Positions 34,093 through 46,829 of a stretch of DNA of 62,000 bases are shown here, in pieces; position 1 is the first letter of the stretch, and each line of letters opens with the position of its first letter. The notes below the pieces were generated by a model that was not told where the DNA came from, ran no database searches, and saw nothing but the letters and a program-made list of their open reading frames with translations. The DNA lies in NCBI GenBank assembly GCA_012295275.1, contig CM022676.1, positions 2,372,313-2,434,312 on the forward strand, written 5' to 3'. Source of the DNA: Chrysomallon squamiferum. Lineage: Eukaryota > Mollusca > Gastropoda > Neomphalida > Peltospiridae. Made by a program: the position numbers and the translations under genes.

Positions 34093-34991
34093 AAGTAAAA
34101 TAATAAATAAATCAAGAAAGAAAGAAAGAAAAAGTTATAAAAGCTTTTTTTATTTCCCTTACTGAGACGCTCTGATGGTTCTTTTATGTGTGTTTTTTAT
34201 TTAATGTATTATTTTACATAATTTTTGTTCCGTTTCATTAATTCACTAATTTTTATTTATATTTATAATTTTTACTTATTCTTCTTAGTGATTTAATTGG
34301 TGCATCTTTACATTAACTATGTTTTTCTTATTCAGCTGCAAAACTTAAATCTCTACCATTTAAGAAATATTAAATTTAATTTTAATTAAACAAAATATCC
34401 TCACCATACCATAAAAGCTTGTTTTAAATTGAATTAACATAACGCTACTCTGAAGATTTTTTAAAATATTGATCATATTATGATCAGCATTATAAAGATT
34501 TTCAATTCTTGATTGCTTTTTTAAAAAACAAACTAGCGAAACAACAAATTCCACGTGAAATTTGAACTATGGATAGGACATTGTTATTTATGCTGAGATT
34601 TGAAATTGTTTAACAGTGGACAACAGTCATTAGCTATAATATTTTTAAAACATAAATAAATTATACATATAAAAGTAATCTCTTTTCTGTTTCTTCTTGC
34701 TTTAACGTTCTTCTTTCTTTCCTTTGGTTTTCTTTTCTCCTTCATTTTCATGTTGTTTTGTATCTGCTTTCATCCAGAGTGTGACTAGCGCCCTCTGTTT
34801 AAAATAAGACAATATCATCTTCTGTTGTGTGTCTAACAAGTATATCAGAATGTCCGCACCATTCAACAGTTTATCAAGACTAATTAATGTTTTAAAACTA
34901 ACTCATGATTAAATAGCCGATTTAATTTGTGAAATTTTCGGTAGAAGAGGGGAGACTAGATTCACAGAGGGTGTAGTTTCTTTATCTCACT

Positions 34992-35003
34992 GGTCACGTG
35001 ACC
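34992..35003. promoter_or_regulatory. P2 promoter palindrome GGTCACGTGACC
   Basis: Identical to the P1 site, 85 bp before the P2 start codon. Confidence 0.55.
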
Positions 35004-35087
35004 CATAATTTACAACCTGTACAAAGTAACTAGGGAGTAGCTCGCTGTTACATTTCTTCATTTCCGTTGTTCTTAGATTGTTTAACC

Positions 35088-37380
35088 ATGTCCACAGTAA
35101 TCACTGTTATTTTATTAACAAGTTTAACACTGACTTCAACTGGTGAGTTTTACTTAATTTGTATTTGTTTATCTCTAAATACAAGTCTTCGGTTTTGATC
35201 TATCGAGAAATACAGGAAGTGCCTTTCTTTTTTATTAATGCGTTTAACAAATTAATTTTATTTATCATTCTATTTTATGTAACTGATTGTATGTAATGCA
35301 TATCATATACACGTGTGTGGATGTGTGTGTGTATGTGTGTGTTGTGTTTTTTGTGTGTGTGTGTTTGGATGTCTGGGTGGGTTTCTGTATATTTTGTTTA
35401 CCAGTTTAACATTGACTTTTGTATTATATTGACTAGACCAGGAAGTATTTTATAAACAGGTTTATAAATGATTTTTAGTTTGGATAAGTGCAGTGTTGGG
35501 TGCCATATATTTTTAGTTCTGGAATGATTGTGTTATATTTGTAGCTGATTATCTCTATCAAAATGTATCTGCTTCAGGTATATGCGATGTTATCTGACTG
35601 ATATTGCAGTATATTTATACCAACATTCAGACCGTTACATTATATAATATATTTTTAAAATATATGTGCAATCTATTTGTATTGTGTGCATGGCTGTGTC
35701 TCTCTGTCTGTCTGTCCTTTTCTCTGTCTCTCTGATTGTATCGGCGTGTGTGGAAATATAATCATATTACTCTCGTCCATTATACTTTCCTCTTAAATAC
35801 TATGTTTTCATTTACATTTTATTTCGAAAAATGTTTTTATTCTGTTATTAGCCTTTTGCATTTTAAACAATCTCTTGAGAATATTATTGTTTCAATTTTT
35901 TCTTTTTTCAAATTTAGTGCTTTAAATTTATTTAAATACATTACTAATCTTTTATTCTATGAATTTAACTTTAAAAAATTCTTCAGTTTCGGTACATTAT
36001 GTGATGAAATATTTGAAATATGGAAGCAAACTCTTTAAATTAAAATTAAATGTTTTCTTCTGATTTATATGAAAAACATATTATGCAGATTAAGAAATAT
36101 ATAACATTGACAATGGAAACGTTTACTACATTTTTGAGTTATTTCTTTGTACATGTTTACTTACAGGTGAAGCCGCACAACTGACAATCAGCCCACGTCC
36201 TGTTTATGAAGGAGTTCCTGTCACAGTCAGATGTAGTCTTGGTAACATCATCAGTCAGGTTGATGTACTTAATTCTGTATCAGTGAGCAGAAGACTTCTC
36301 AGCAATCCCAGTACTAGTGTTACGATAGCTTCTGCTATCACTCTAAAGAATGGAGGTAAAGCTGTTTTAAAAGATGTAAACCACTTTGGATCTAGAGCGA
36401 CAGTGACAGGAAAGTCTGACAACAATGACAAATCAGGATCTTTTGTCCAGATTCAACTGACAGGAATGACTTGCAGTGATTCAGGAGAATATTTCTGTGG
36501 AATTGGCTATTACACACTTGATGGTAGTCCACATTTCTCTGAAAGTTCTGATAACATCACCATTCTAAGTAAGTGAAAACATGATTTTTTTTTATGAGTT
36601 GTCGTGCATTTAGGAATTTCATTTCTGTTGTTGTTGATTATATAACTTTACCAACGAAAGGAAGTTAAAACTTGGTTATATATAATATTAGTTGTTGACG
36701 TATTTGGGTGAATTAACTTGTTCTATTACTGATAATAGAACATTACTAGAGAAAGTAAGTGAAGATGCCATTTCAGATAAAGTGAAACGTTTATGTATTT
36801 TACGTCTGTTATTTGTACTTGTGTAAAAATATCTAAGTCAATAACCGAGAAAGAAAATGTTCAACACAAACAATTAATTTTCAAAATTATTCGAAAAAAG
36901 TATATTTGTATTTAATTCAAAATTCATCTATCTATCTATCTATCTATATATATATATATATACAATTAACATTTATAAACTGAACTAAATTACAGAAAAA
37001 CGCAGTGTTTATTTATTTCGTTTATTTATCTGTTTCAGCAAAGCCAGGTGAAATTGAAATGATCGTTACACCAAGAAAGGAGTTCAGCCCCTACGTTGTC
37101 AATGAAACTGTAGAGTTCAGGTGTAATGGAAATGTTGGTAACCCAGCAGAGTCGTGGTTGTGGCAGTGGAAGTACGCTAGTGACATGAAGTGGATGTCGT
37201 ATCCATACACAGACAAAATCAAATATGACCCACCTAGACTATCTGGGTGTGAGAACAGAGGAAGTTCTGTTTTAACTCACACTGTATCTCTCAATGACAA
37301 CGCACGAATGTTCAGATGCATTGTGGGTAACAAGGAGCTGTATTCTGCAAACTTTACCATCAATACTCAAAGTAAGGTTT
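35088..37380 (+). CDS. P2: leader-Ig1-Ig2, no local tail exon
   Basis: Exons: leader 35088-35142, Ig1 36167-36568, Ig2 37039-37371, all phase 1 and open. The leader is MSTVITVILLTSLTLTST. Ig1 has its domain Cys residues in TVRCSLGN and SGEYFCGIG. Ig2 has FRCNGNVGN, three Trp around WLWQWKYA, an extra Cys in SGCENRG and FRCIVGN. No terminal exon was recognised before the next promoter (38131). If the last donor is not used, translation ends nine bases later (Ser-Lys-Val then TAA at 37378-37380), giving a secreted two-Ig protein of about 266 residues. Alternatively P2 splices to a distant tail, or it is an incomplete duplicate. Its mirror copy M2 keeps both domains open as well, which argues for some constraint or for recent duplication. 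Confidence 0.65.
36933..36962 (+). repeat. (TATC)n(TA)n microsatellite in P2 Ig1-Ig2 intron
   Basis: Compound simple repeat. The mirror tract at 42731-42795 is longer, which accounts for part of the arm-length difference. Confidence 0.85.
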
Positions 37381-38130
37381 AATTTTAATTGGTTTCAGAA
37401 TGAAAATCATTGCTGTATGGAACAAACCATTGTTATGTGTAACGTATAACAAAATTGTTTTAAAAAGGCAACTGAACTGAAATGATTTAATGGAAGAAAA
37501 TAGCAGCTATTATTACGTTTTTATGTCCAGTATCAACTTGTTAATCTGTATGTTGTGCCATTTGTTGAAGAAACCAGCTTATTCGATAACGTAACTGATA
37601 ATCTTTATTTTTTATTTTTTTTGGTTTCCCACTGAAATTCAAGTAAGTTTAATTTTGTTTGTAACAAGGAGACTTTGATTTCTGTTTCGGGTGAGCACGT
37701 TTAGTATATTTTACATTTAGTGTAATTTGATTGTGCTAACGAACAACGCTGTTTATATTGTGAAACAGAGACTGAGACGCTCAAATTGTGATATATTTTT
37801 TATTCATGAAGTTTACTTACATATTGTTTATATCTAATAAAATACAAATCACCTAGTTGATTAGATCAAAACTACATTATTGTTATCAAATAAATACACT
37901 TCAGAAATTTATTCATTTAACTCAATTAGGTTAAACTCAGTGCTTTAATTATTCAACTAGCAAAGGTAATGTTCTATATTTAACCTTTTTAATTAAAAAA
38001 ATATATATCAAGCTACAAAAATGCTTTAAAAAAAACTAAGTCAGTGCATACATAGTATATTTTATTTGTTAAATTTTACATTAGACTAGAGGAAACAACA
38101 ATCACAGAGAGTATAGATTCTTTATGTCAC
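37381..38130 (+). other. P2-P3 spacer, no gene seen
   Basis: Matches sequence downstream of Ig2 elsewhere (25540-25910, 55640-56110 inverted), then fuses to the P3 promoter. A short exon-like stretch ending CACTGAAATTCAA/GTAAGT near 37630-37645 was considered and not called. Confidence 0.5.
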
Positions 38131-38142
38131 GGTCACATAACC
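38131..38142. promoter_or_regulatory. P3 promoter site, degenerate (GGTCACATAACC)
   Basis: Same position as in other copies, but the CANNTG core is lost (CATA). The mirror site at 41557-41568 carries the same change. Confidence 0.4.
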
Positions 38143-38226
38143 CGTAATTTACACCCTGTACAAAGCAACTAGGATCTAGCTCGCTGTTACACGTCTTCTT
38201 CTCCGTTGTTCTTAGATTGTTTAACC

Positions 38227-38281
38227 ATGTCCACAGTAATCACTGTCATTTTATTAACAAGTTTAACATTGACTTCAACTG
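38227..38281 (+). CDS. P3 leader exon followed by Ig1 stub
   Basis: An intact 55-bp leader (MSTVITVILLTSLTLTST) with donor. The next family acceptor is the stub at 39332, and beyond that is the palindrome centre. There is no plus-strand Ig exon further downstream within the window, so P3 has no partner. The degenerate promoter supports a dead cassette. Confidence 0.55.
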
Positions 38282-39331
38282 GTGAGTTTTACTTTATTTG
38301 TTTTTGTTTATGTCTAAATAACTATAACACTTGTCTTTCACAGACATATCGATGAGACGATGAAGTATTTTATAAATAGGTTTTTGAACTGATTTCTTTT
38401 TTATCTGTTAGTGTTGGGTGTCTTATATTTATAGTTTGCGATGTTTGTGATGTAATTTTAGCTGAGTATTTTTACCGGAATTTATCTGTATAATGCGATG
38501 TTATCTGACTGATGTTTCAATATATATTCATGTATGTGCGTGTGTATGTGTGTGTATGTGTGTATGTGTGTCTGGTGTATCGACAAGACAAGGAAGTATT
38601 ATATAAAGAGGTTTTACAAGTGATTTTAATTTTGTGTCAGTTCACTGTTGGGTGGTCTTATATTTATAGTTCTCGCGTGGTTGCTATATTTTTATAGATG
38701 AGTGTCTTTATCAAAATATATCTGTTTAATATACACGGATGTTATCTGCATCATGTACATTTTCTGTATACATGGGTAATGTATCTGTGAGAGAGAGAGC
38801 GAGACAGAGAGAGAGAAAGAGGGAGAGAGAGAACCTACATGACGCAAAGTGTAATATGTATATATGTATAGTTTAGATTTGAAATGTATGTGTAAACATG
38901 TCCACAATAATCAGTTATTTTATTAGCAAGTTTGACATTGACTTCAAAATCTAGGCTTGAGTTTTGATCTCTAACGAAATCCAGGAAGTGTTTCATTAAC
39001 AAATGTAACAGCTCAGTTTTACTTATCGTTCTCTTTTATCTAATTGTTACCATCTAATATACATGCGGTCTCGTCTATACATTTGTTGAGAAGTATTAGT
39101 GATTTTGTTTTCTCTGAATGCTACGTCAAAAATTATTTCTTTACATAACCTTAAGGTCAGAAATATTTGAAATATGAACCGTAATGAGTAAGTTAACGTG
39201 GACAATTTCAATTATTTCCTTGTCGGATAATGAATAGTTAATTAATGAATATGTTTAAGATATAAATAATGATGATGAAAAGCATGTTGATTAGATTTTG
39301 AAGTGGTTTGTTTAAACATGTTTCTTTACAG

Positions 39332-39355
39332 CCCACAATCAGCCCACGTCCTATT
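39332..39355 (+). pseudogene. Ig1 stub after P3
   Basis: TTTCTTTACAG and a fragment with ACAATCAGCCCACGTCC, then (GAAA)n. Confidence 0.7.
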
Positions 39356-39697
39356 TAAGTAAAATAAATAAAGAAAGAAAGAAAGAAAGAAAGAAGGAAA
39401 GAAAAAGTTATAAAAGTTTTTTTTTCATTTCCCTTTCTGATGACACGCTCTGATCGTTCTTTTACACGTGTTTTTTTATTTAATGTATTATTTTACATAG
39501 TTTCAGTTCCGTTTCATTAATTCATTAATTTTTATTTATATTGTTAATTTTTAATTATTCTTCTTAGTGATTTAATTGGTGCATCTTTACATTAACTATG
39601 TTTTTCTTATTCAGCTGGAAAACTTAAATCTCTACCATTTAAGAAATATTAAATTTAATTTTAATTAAACAAAATATCCTCACCTTACCATTAAAAC

Positions 39698-40001
39698 TTG
39701 TTTTAAATTGAATTAACATAACGTTACTCTGAAGATTTTTTAAAATATTGATCATATTATGATCATCATTTTAAAGATTTTCAATTCTTGTTTGCTTTTT
39801 TAAAAAACAAACTAGCAAAATTACAAATTCCGTGTGATGTTGGTTTTTTTGGAATGTGTGTTTTAATGTGAAATTTGAACTATGGATAGGACATTGTTAT
39901 TTATGCTGAGATTTGAAATTGTTTAACAGTGGACAACAGTCATTAGTTATAATATTTTTAAAACATAAATAAATTATACATATAAAAGTAATCTCTTTTC
40001 T
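39698..40001. other. Central spacer of palindrome (304 bp)
   Basis: Unpaired segment between the arms. It is ordinary inter-cassette spacer sequence (compare 28530-28805 and 34420-34680), present once and in plus orientation. The inversion breakpoint therefore lies at its right edge: spacer sequence is followed by an abrupt switch to reverse orientation at about 40002. Confidence 0.85.
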
Positions 40002-40342
40002 GTTTTAATGGTAAGGTGAGGATATTTTGTTTAATTAAAATTAAATTTAATATTTCTTAAATGGTAGAGATTTAAGTTTTCCAGCTGAATAAGAAAAACA
40101 TAGTTAATGTAAAGATGCACCAATTAAATCACTAAGAAGAATAATTAAAAATTAACAATATAAATAAAAATTAATGAATTAATGAAACGGAACTGAAACT
40201 ATGTAAAATAATACATTAAATAAAAAAACACGTGTAAAAGAACGATCAGAGCGTGTCATCAGAAAGGGAAATGAAAAAAAAACTTTTATAACTTTTTCTT
40301 TCCTTCTTTCTTTCTTTCTTTCTTTCTTTATTTATTTTACTT

Positions 40343-40367
40343 AAATAGGACGTGGGCTGATTGTGGG
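40343..40367 (-). pseudogene. Ig1 stub after M3
   Basis: Mirror of 39332-39355: acceptor and a short Ig1 start, then (CTTT)n on the plus strand. Confidence 0.7.
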
Positions 40368-41417
40368 CTGTAAAGAAACATGTTTAAACAAACCACTTCA
40401 AAATCTAATCAACATGCTTTTCATCATCATTATTTATATCTTAAACATATTCATTAATTAACTATTCATTATCCGACAAGGAAATAATTGAAATTGTCCA
40501 CGTTAACTTACTCATTACGGTTCATATTTCAAATATTTCTGACCTTAAGATTATGTAAAGAAAGAATTTTTGACGTAGGATTCAGTGAAAACAAAATCAC
40601 TAATACTTCTCAACAAATGTAGAGACGAGACCGCATGTATATTAGATGGTAACAATTAGATAAAAGAGAACGATAAGTAAAACTGAGCTGTTACATTTGT
40701 TAATGAAACACTTCCTGGATTTCGTTAGAGATCAAAACTCAAGCCTAGATTTTGAAGTCAATGTCAAACTTGTTAATAAAATAACTGATTATTGTGGACA
40801 TGTTTACACATACATTTCAAATCTAAACTATACATATATACATATTACACTTTGCGTCATGTAGGTTCTCTCTCTCCCTCTTTCTCTCTCTCTGTCTCGC
40901 TCTCTCTCTCACAGATACATTACCCATGTATACAGAAAATGTACATGATGCAGATAACATCCGTGTATATTAAACAGATATATTTTGATAAAGACACTCA
41001 TCTATAAAAATATAGCAACCACGCGAGAACTATAAATATAAGACCACCCAACAGTGAACTGACAAAAAATTAAAATCACTTGTAAAACCTCTTTATATAA
41101 TACTTCCTTGTCTTGTCGATACACCAGACACACATACACACATACACACACATACACACGCACATACATGAATATATATTGAAACATCAGTCAGATAACA
41201 TCGCATTATACAGATAAATTCCGGTAAAAATACTCAGCTAAAATTACATCACAAACATCGCAAACTATAAATATAAGACACCCAACACTAACAGATAAAA
41301 AAGAAATCAGTTCAAAAACCTATTTATAAAATACTTCATCGTCTCATCGATATGTCTGTGAAAGACAAGTGTTATAGTTATTTAGACATAAACAAAAACA
41401 AATAAAGTAAAACTCAC

Positions 41418-41472
41418 CAGTTGAAGTCAATGTTAAACTTGTTAATAAAATGACAGTGATTACTGTGGACAT
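41418..41472 (-). CDS. M3 leader exon followed by Ig1 stub
   Basis: Mirror of P3, identical in coding content, with the same degenerate promoter site at 41557-41568. The downstream minus-strand acceptor leads only to the stub at 40367 and then the palindrome centre. Confidence 0.55.
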
Positions 41473-41556
41473 GGTTAAACAATCTAAGAACAACGGAGAA
41501 GAAGACGTGTAACAGCGAGCTAGATCCTAGTTGCTTTGTACAGGGTGTAAATTACG

Positions 41557-41568
41557 GGTTATGTGACC
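41557..41568. promoter_or_regulatory. M3 promoter site, degenerate
   Basis: Mirror of 38131-38142, with the same loss of the E-box core. Confidence 0.4.
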
Positions 41569-42313
41569 GTGACATAAAGAATCTATACTCTCTGTGATTG
41601 TTGTTTCCTCTAGTCTAATGTAAAATTTAACAAATAAAATATACTATGTATGCACTGACTTAGTTTTTTTTAAAGCATTTTTGTAGCTTGATATATTTTT
41701 TTTTAATTAAAAAGGTTAAATATAGAACATTACCTTTGCTAGTTGAATAATTAAAGCACTGAGTTTAACCTAATTGAGTTAAATGAATAAATTTCTGATA
41801 TGTATTTATTTGATAACAATAATGTAGTTTTGATCTAATCAACTAGGTGATTTGTATTTTATTAGATATAAACAATATGTAAGTAAACTTCATGAATAAA
41901 AAATATATCACAATTTGAGCGTCTCAGTCTCTGTTTCACAATATAAACAGCGTTGTTCGTTAGCACAATCAAATTACACTAAATGTAAAATATACGTGCT
42001 CACCCGAAACAGAAATCAAAGTCTCCTTGTTACAAACAAAATTAAACTTACTTGAATTTCAGTGGGAAACCAACAAAAATTAAAAATAAAGATTATCAGT
42101 TACGTAATCGAATAAGCTGGTTTCTACAACAAATGGCACAACATACAGATTAACAAGTTGATACTGGACATAAAAACGTAATAATAGCTGCTATTTTCTT
42201 CCATTAAATCATTTCAGTTCAGTTGCCTTTTTAAAACAATTTTGTTATACGTTACACATAACAATGGTTTGTTCCATACAGCAATGATTTTCATTCTGAA
42301 ACCAATTAAAATT

Positions 42314-42725
42314 AAACCTTACTTTGAGTATTGATGGTAAAGTTTGCAGAATACAGCTCCTTGTTACCCACAATGCATCTGAACATTCGTGCGTTGTCAT
42401 TGAGAGATACAGTGTGAGTTAAAACAGAACTTCCTCTGTTCTCACACCCAGATAGTCTAGGTGGGTCATATTTGATTTTGTCTGTGTATGGATACGACAT
42501 CCACTTCATGTCACTAGCGTACTTCCACTGCCACAACCACGACTCTGCTGGGTTACCAACATTTCCATTACACCTGAACTCTACAGTTTCATTGACAACG
42601 TAGGGGCTGAACTCCTTTCTTGGTGTAACGATCATTTCAATTTCACCTGGCTTTGCTGAAACAGATAAATACACGAAATAAATAAACACTGCGTTTTTTC
42701 TGTAATTTTTCAGTAATTTAAGTTA

Positions 42726-42777
<52 letters not shown>

Positions 42778-44657
42778 TAGATAGATAGATAGATGAATTT
42801 TGAATTAAATACAAATATACTTTTTTCGAATAATTTTGAAAAGTAATTGTTTGTGTTGAACATTTTCTTTCTCGGTTATTGACTTAGATATTTTTACACA
42901 AGTACAAATAACAGACGTAAAATACATAAACGTTTCACTTTATCTGAAATGGCATCTTCACTTACTTTCTCTAGTAATGTTCTATTATCAGTAATAGAAC
43001 AAGTTAATTCACCCAAATACGTCAACAACTAATATTATATATAACCAAGTTTTAACTTCCTTTCGTTGGTAAAGTTATATAATCAACAACAACAGAAATG
43101 AAATTCCTAAATGCACCACAACTCATAAAAAAAAATCATATTTTCACTTACTTAGAATGGTGATGTTATCAGAACTTTCAGAGAAATGTGGACTACCATC
43201 AAGTGGGTAATAGCCAATTCCACAGAAATATTCTCCTGAATCACTGCAAGTCATTCCTGTCAGTTGAATCTGGACAAAAGATCCTGATTTGTCATTGTTG
43301 TCAGACTTTCCTATCACTGTCGGTCTAGATCCAAAGTGGTTTACATCTTTTAAAACAGCTTTACCTCCATTCTTTAGAGTGATAGCAGAAGCTATCGTAA
43401 CACTAGTACTGGGATTGCTGAGAAGTCTTCTGCTCACTGATACAGAATTAAGTACATCAACCTGACTGATGATGTTACCAAGACTACATCTGACTGTGAC
43501 AGGAACTCCTTCATAAACAGGACGTGGGCTGATTGTCAGTTGTGCGGCTTCACCTGTAAGTAAACATGTACAAAGAAATAACTCAAAAATATAGTAAACG
43601 TTTCCATTGTCAATGTTATATATTTCTTAATCTGCATAATACGTTTATCATATAAATCAGAAGAAAACATTTAATTTTAATTTAAAGAGTTTGCTTCCAT
43701 ATTTCAAATATTTCATCACATAATGTACCGAAACTGAAGAATTTTTTAAAGTTAAATTCATAGAATAAAAGATTAGTAATGTATTTAAATAAATTTAAAG
43801 CACTAAATTTGAAAAAAGAAAAAATTGAAACAATAATATTCTCAAGAGATTGTTTAAAATGCAAAAGGCTAATAACAGAATAAAAACATTTTTCGAAAAA
43901 AAATGTAAATGAAAACATAGTATTTAAGAGGAAAGTATAATGGACGAGAGTAATATGATTATATTTCCACACACGCCGATACAATCAGAGAGATAGAGAA
44001 AAGGACAGACAGACAGAGAGACACAGCCATGCACACAATACAAATATATTTCACATATATTTTAAAAATATATTATATAATGTAACGGTCTGAATGTTGG
44101 TATAAATATACTGCAATATCAGTCAGATAACATCGCATATACCTGAAGCAGATACATTTTGATAGAGATAATCAGCTACAAATATAACACAATCATTCCA
44201 GAACTAAAAATATATGGCACCCAACACTGCACTTATCCAAACTAAAAATCATTTATAAACCTGTTTATAAAATACTTCCTGGTCTAGTCAATATGTAATA
44301 TGTCAATATACAATAGTAATACAAAAGTCAATGTTAAACTGGTAAACAAAATATACAGAAACCCACCCAGACATCCAAACACACACACACAAAAAACACA
44401 ACACACACACACACACACACACATCCACTCACGTGTATATGATATGCATTACATACAATCAGTTACATAAAATAGAATGATAAATAAAATTAATTTGTTA
44501 AACGCATTAATAAAAAAAAAAGGCACTTCCTGTATTTCTCGATAGATCAAAACCGAAGACTTGTATTTAGAGATAAACAAATACAAATTAAGTAAAACTC
44601 ACCAGTTGAAGTCAGTGTTAAACTTGTTAATAAAATAACAGTGATTACTGTGGACAT
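42314..44657 (-). CDS. M2: leader-Ig1-Ig2, mirror copy of P2
   Basis: Exons: leader 44657-44603, Ig1 43553-43152, Ig2 42655-42323, all open and phase 1. Ig2 is identical in protein to P2. Ig1 differs at three residues: Ala to Pro and Thr to Ile in the strand around GSRATVTGK, and Thr to Pro in GYYTLDG. As in P2 there is no recognised tail exon, and reading through the last donor gives Ser-Lys-Val and a stop (about 42314). The next minus-strand feature is the promoter of M3. All three Ig1 differences change the protein. Confidence 0.65.
42731..42795 (+). repeat. (AT)n(GATA)n microsatellite in M2 intron
   Basis: Mirror of the tract at 36933-36962 but longer. Confidence 0.9.
44384..44424 (+). 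repeat. (CA)n microsatellite in M2 intron 1
   Basis: CA runs with an AAAAAACACAAC interruption. The mirror tract is at about 35318-35366. Confidence 0.85.
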
Positions 44658-44741
44658 GGTTAAACAATCTAAGAACAACGGAAATGAAGAAATGTAACAG
44701 CGAGCTACTCCCTAGTTACTTTGTACAGGTTGTAAATTATG

Positions 44742-44753
44742 GGTCACGTGACC
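44742..44753. promoter_or_regulatory. M2 promoter palindrome GGTCACGTGACC
   Basis: 85 bp before the M2 start codon; mirror of the P2 site. Confidence 0.55.
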
Positions 44754-45693
44754 AGTGAGATAAAGAAACTACACCCTCTGTGAATCTTGTCTCCCCTCTT
44801 CTACCGAAAATTTCACAAATTAAATCGGCTATTTAATCATGAGTTAGTTTTAAAACATTAATTAGTCTTGATAAACTGTTGAATGGTGCGGACATTCTGA
44901 TATACTTGTTAGACACACAACAGAAGATGATATTGTCTTATTTTAAACAGAGGGCGCTAGTCACACTCTGGATGAAAGCAGATACAAAACAACATGAAAA
45001 TGAAGGAGAGAAGAAAACCAAAGGAAAGAAAGAAGAACGTTAAAGCAAGAAGAAACAGAAAAGAGATTACTTTTATATGTATAATTTATTTATGTTTTAA
45101 AAATATTATAGCTAATGACTGTTGTCCACTGTTAAACAATTTCAAATCTCAGTATAAATAACAATGTCCTATCCATAGTTCAAATTTATTTTAAAACACA
45201 CATTCCAAAAAAAAGAAAATCACGTGGAATTTGTTGTTTCGCTAGTTTGTTTTTTAAAAAAGCAATCAAGAATTGAAAATCTTTATAATGCTGATCATAA
45301 TATGATCAATATTTTAAAAAATCTTCAGAGTAGCGTTATGTTAATTCAATTTAAAACAAGCTTTTATGGTATGGTGAGGATATTTTGTTTAATTAAAATT
45401 AAATTTAATATTTCTTAAATGGTAGAGATTTAAGTTTTCCAGCTGAATAAGAAAAACATAGTTAATGTAAAGATGCACCAATTAAATCACTAAGAAGAAT
45501 AAGTAAAAATTATAAATATAAATAAAAATTAGTGAATTAATGAAACGGAACAAAAACTATGTAAAATAATACATTAAATAAAAAACACACATAAAAGAAC
45601 GATCAGAGCGTCTCAGTAAGGGAAATAAAAAAAGCTTTTATAACTTTTTCTTTCTTTCTTTCTTTCTTTCTTGATTTATTTATTATTTTACTT

Positions 45694-45718
45694 AAGTAGG
45701 ACGTGGGCTGATTGTCAG
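45694..45718 (-). pseudogene. Ig1 stub after M4
   Basis: Minus-strand TTTACAG acceptor, about 20 bp of Ig1, then the (GAAA)n tract. It lies between the M4 leader and the M2 promoter. Confidence 0.7.
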
Positions 45719-46207
45719 CTGTAAATAAACATGTTTAAACAAACCACTTCAAAATCTAATAAACATGCTTTTCATCATCATTATTTATTTTTTAAACATA
45801 TTCATTAATTAACTATTCATTATCCGACTAGGAAATAATTGAAATTGTCCACGTTATCTTACTCATTACGGTTCATATTTCAAATATGTCTGACTTAAGA
45901 TTATGTAAAGAAATAATTTTTGACGTAGGATTCAGTGAAAACAAAATCACTAATAGATCTCAACAAATGTATAGACGAGACCGCACGTATATTACATAGT
46001 AACAATTAGATAAAAGAGAATGATAAGTAAAAGTGAGCTGTTACATTTGTTTATGAAACACTTCCTCAATTGCATTATAGATCAAAACTCAAGCCTAGGT
46101 TTTGAAGTCAATGTCAAACTTGTTAATAAAATAACAGATTATTGTGGACATGTTTACACATACATTTTAAATCTAAACTATATATGTATTACACTTTGCG
46201 TCATGTA

Positions 46208-46292
<85 letters not shown>
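46208..46292 (+). repeat. (CT)n microsatellite in M4 intron
   Basis: CT run of about 84 bp. Same position in the cassette as (GA)n at 27599 and (CT)n at 51062. Confidence 0.95.
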
Positions 46293-46295
<3 letters not shown>

Positions 46296-46505
46296 ATACA
46301 TACATTACAGATGTATACATACAATGCACATCATGCAGATAACATCGCACGTATATTACACAGATACAGTTTGATAAAGACAATCAGCTATAAATATATA
46401 ACAACCACGCGAGAACTATAAATATCAGACCACCCAACAGTGAACTGACAAATTAAAATCACTTGGAAAACCTCTTTATATAATACTTCCTGGTCTAGTC
46501 GAAAT

Positions 46506-46508
46506 ACA

Positions 46509-46567
<59 letters not shown>

Positions 46568-46574
46568 ACACACA
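46506..46574 (+). repeat. (CA)n microsatellite in M4 intron
   Basis: CA run, interrupted by CATACA at both ends. Confidence 0.9.
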
Positions 46575-46829
46575 TGAATATATATTGCAACATCAGTCAG
46601 ATAAGATCGTATGTACATTACACAGATACACTCCGATAAAAATACTCAGCTAAAATGACATCACAAACATCGCGAACTATAAATATAAGACACCCAACAC
46701 TAACAGATAAAAAGGAAATGAGTTCAAAAACCTGTTTATAAAATACTTCATCGTCTCATCGACATGTCTGTGAAAGACAAGTGTTATAGTTATTAAGACA
46801 TAAACAAAAACAAATAAAGTAAAACTCAC

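Larger units (their letters stand above)
33720..39697 (+). repeat. Left arm of ~12.3-kb near-palindrome
   Basis: The arm pairs with 40002-46066 in reverse complement. Paired landmarks: Ig1 stub 34068 with 45718, P2 leader 35088 with 44657, Ig1 36167 with 43553, Ig2 37039 with 42655, P3 leader 38227 with 41472. Coordinate sums run from 79699 near the centre to 79786 at the rim, so the arms differ by indels. Confidence 0.9.
40002..46066 (-). repeat. Right arm of ~12.3-kb near-palindrome
   Basis: Reverse complement of 33720-39697, about 90 bp longer through microsatellite and other indels. Near 45187-45220 it retains about 33 bp (TTTTAAAACACACATTCC and poly-A) that the left arm lacks at about 34557 but that is present near 28645-28680, so the right arm keeps the older state there. 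Confidence 0.9.
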
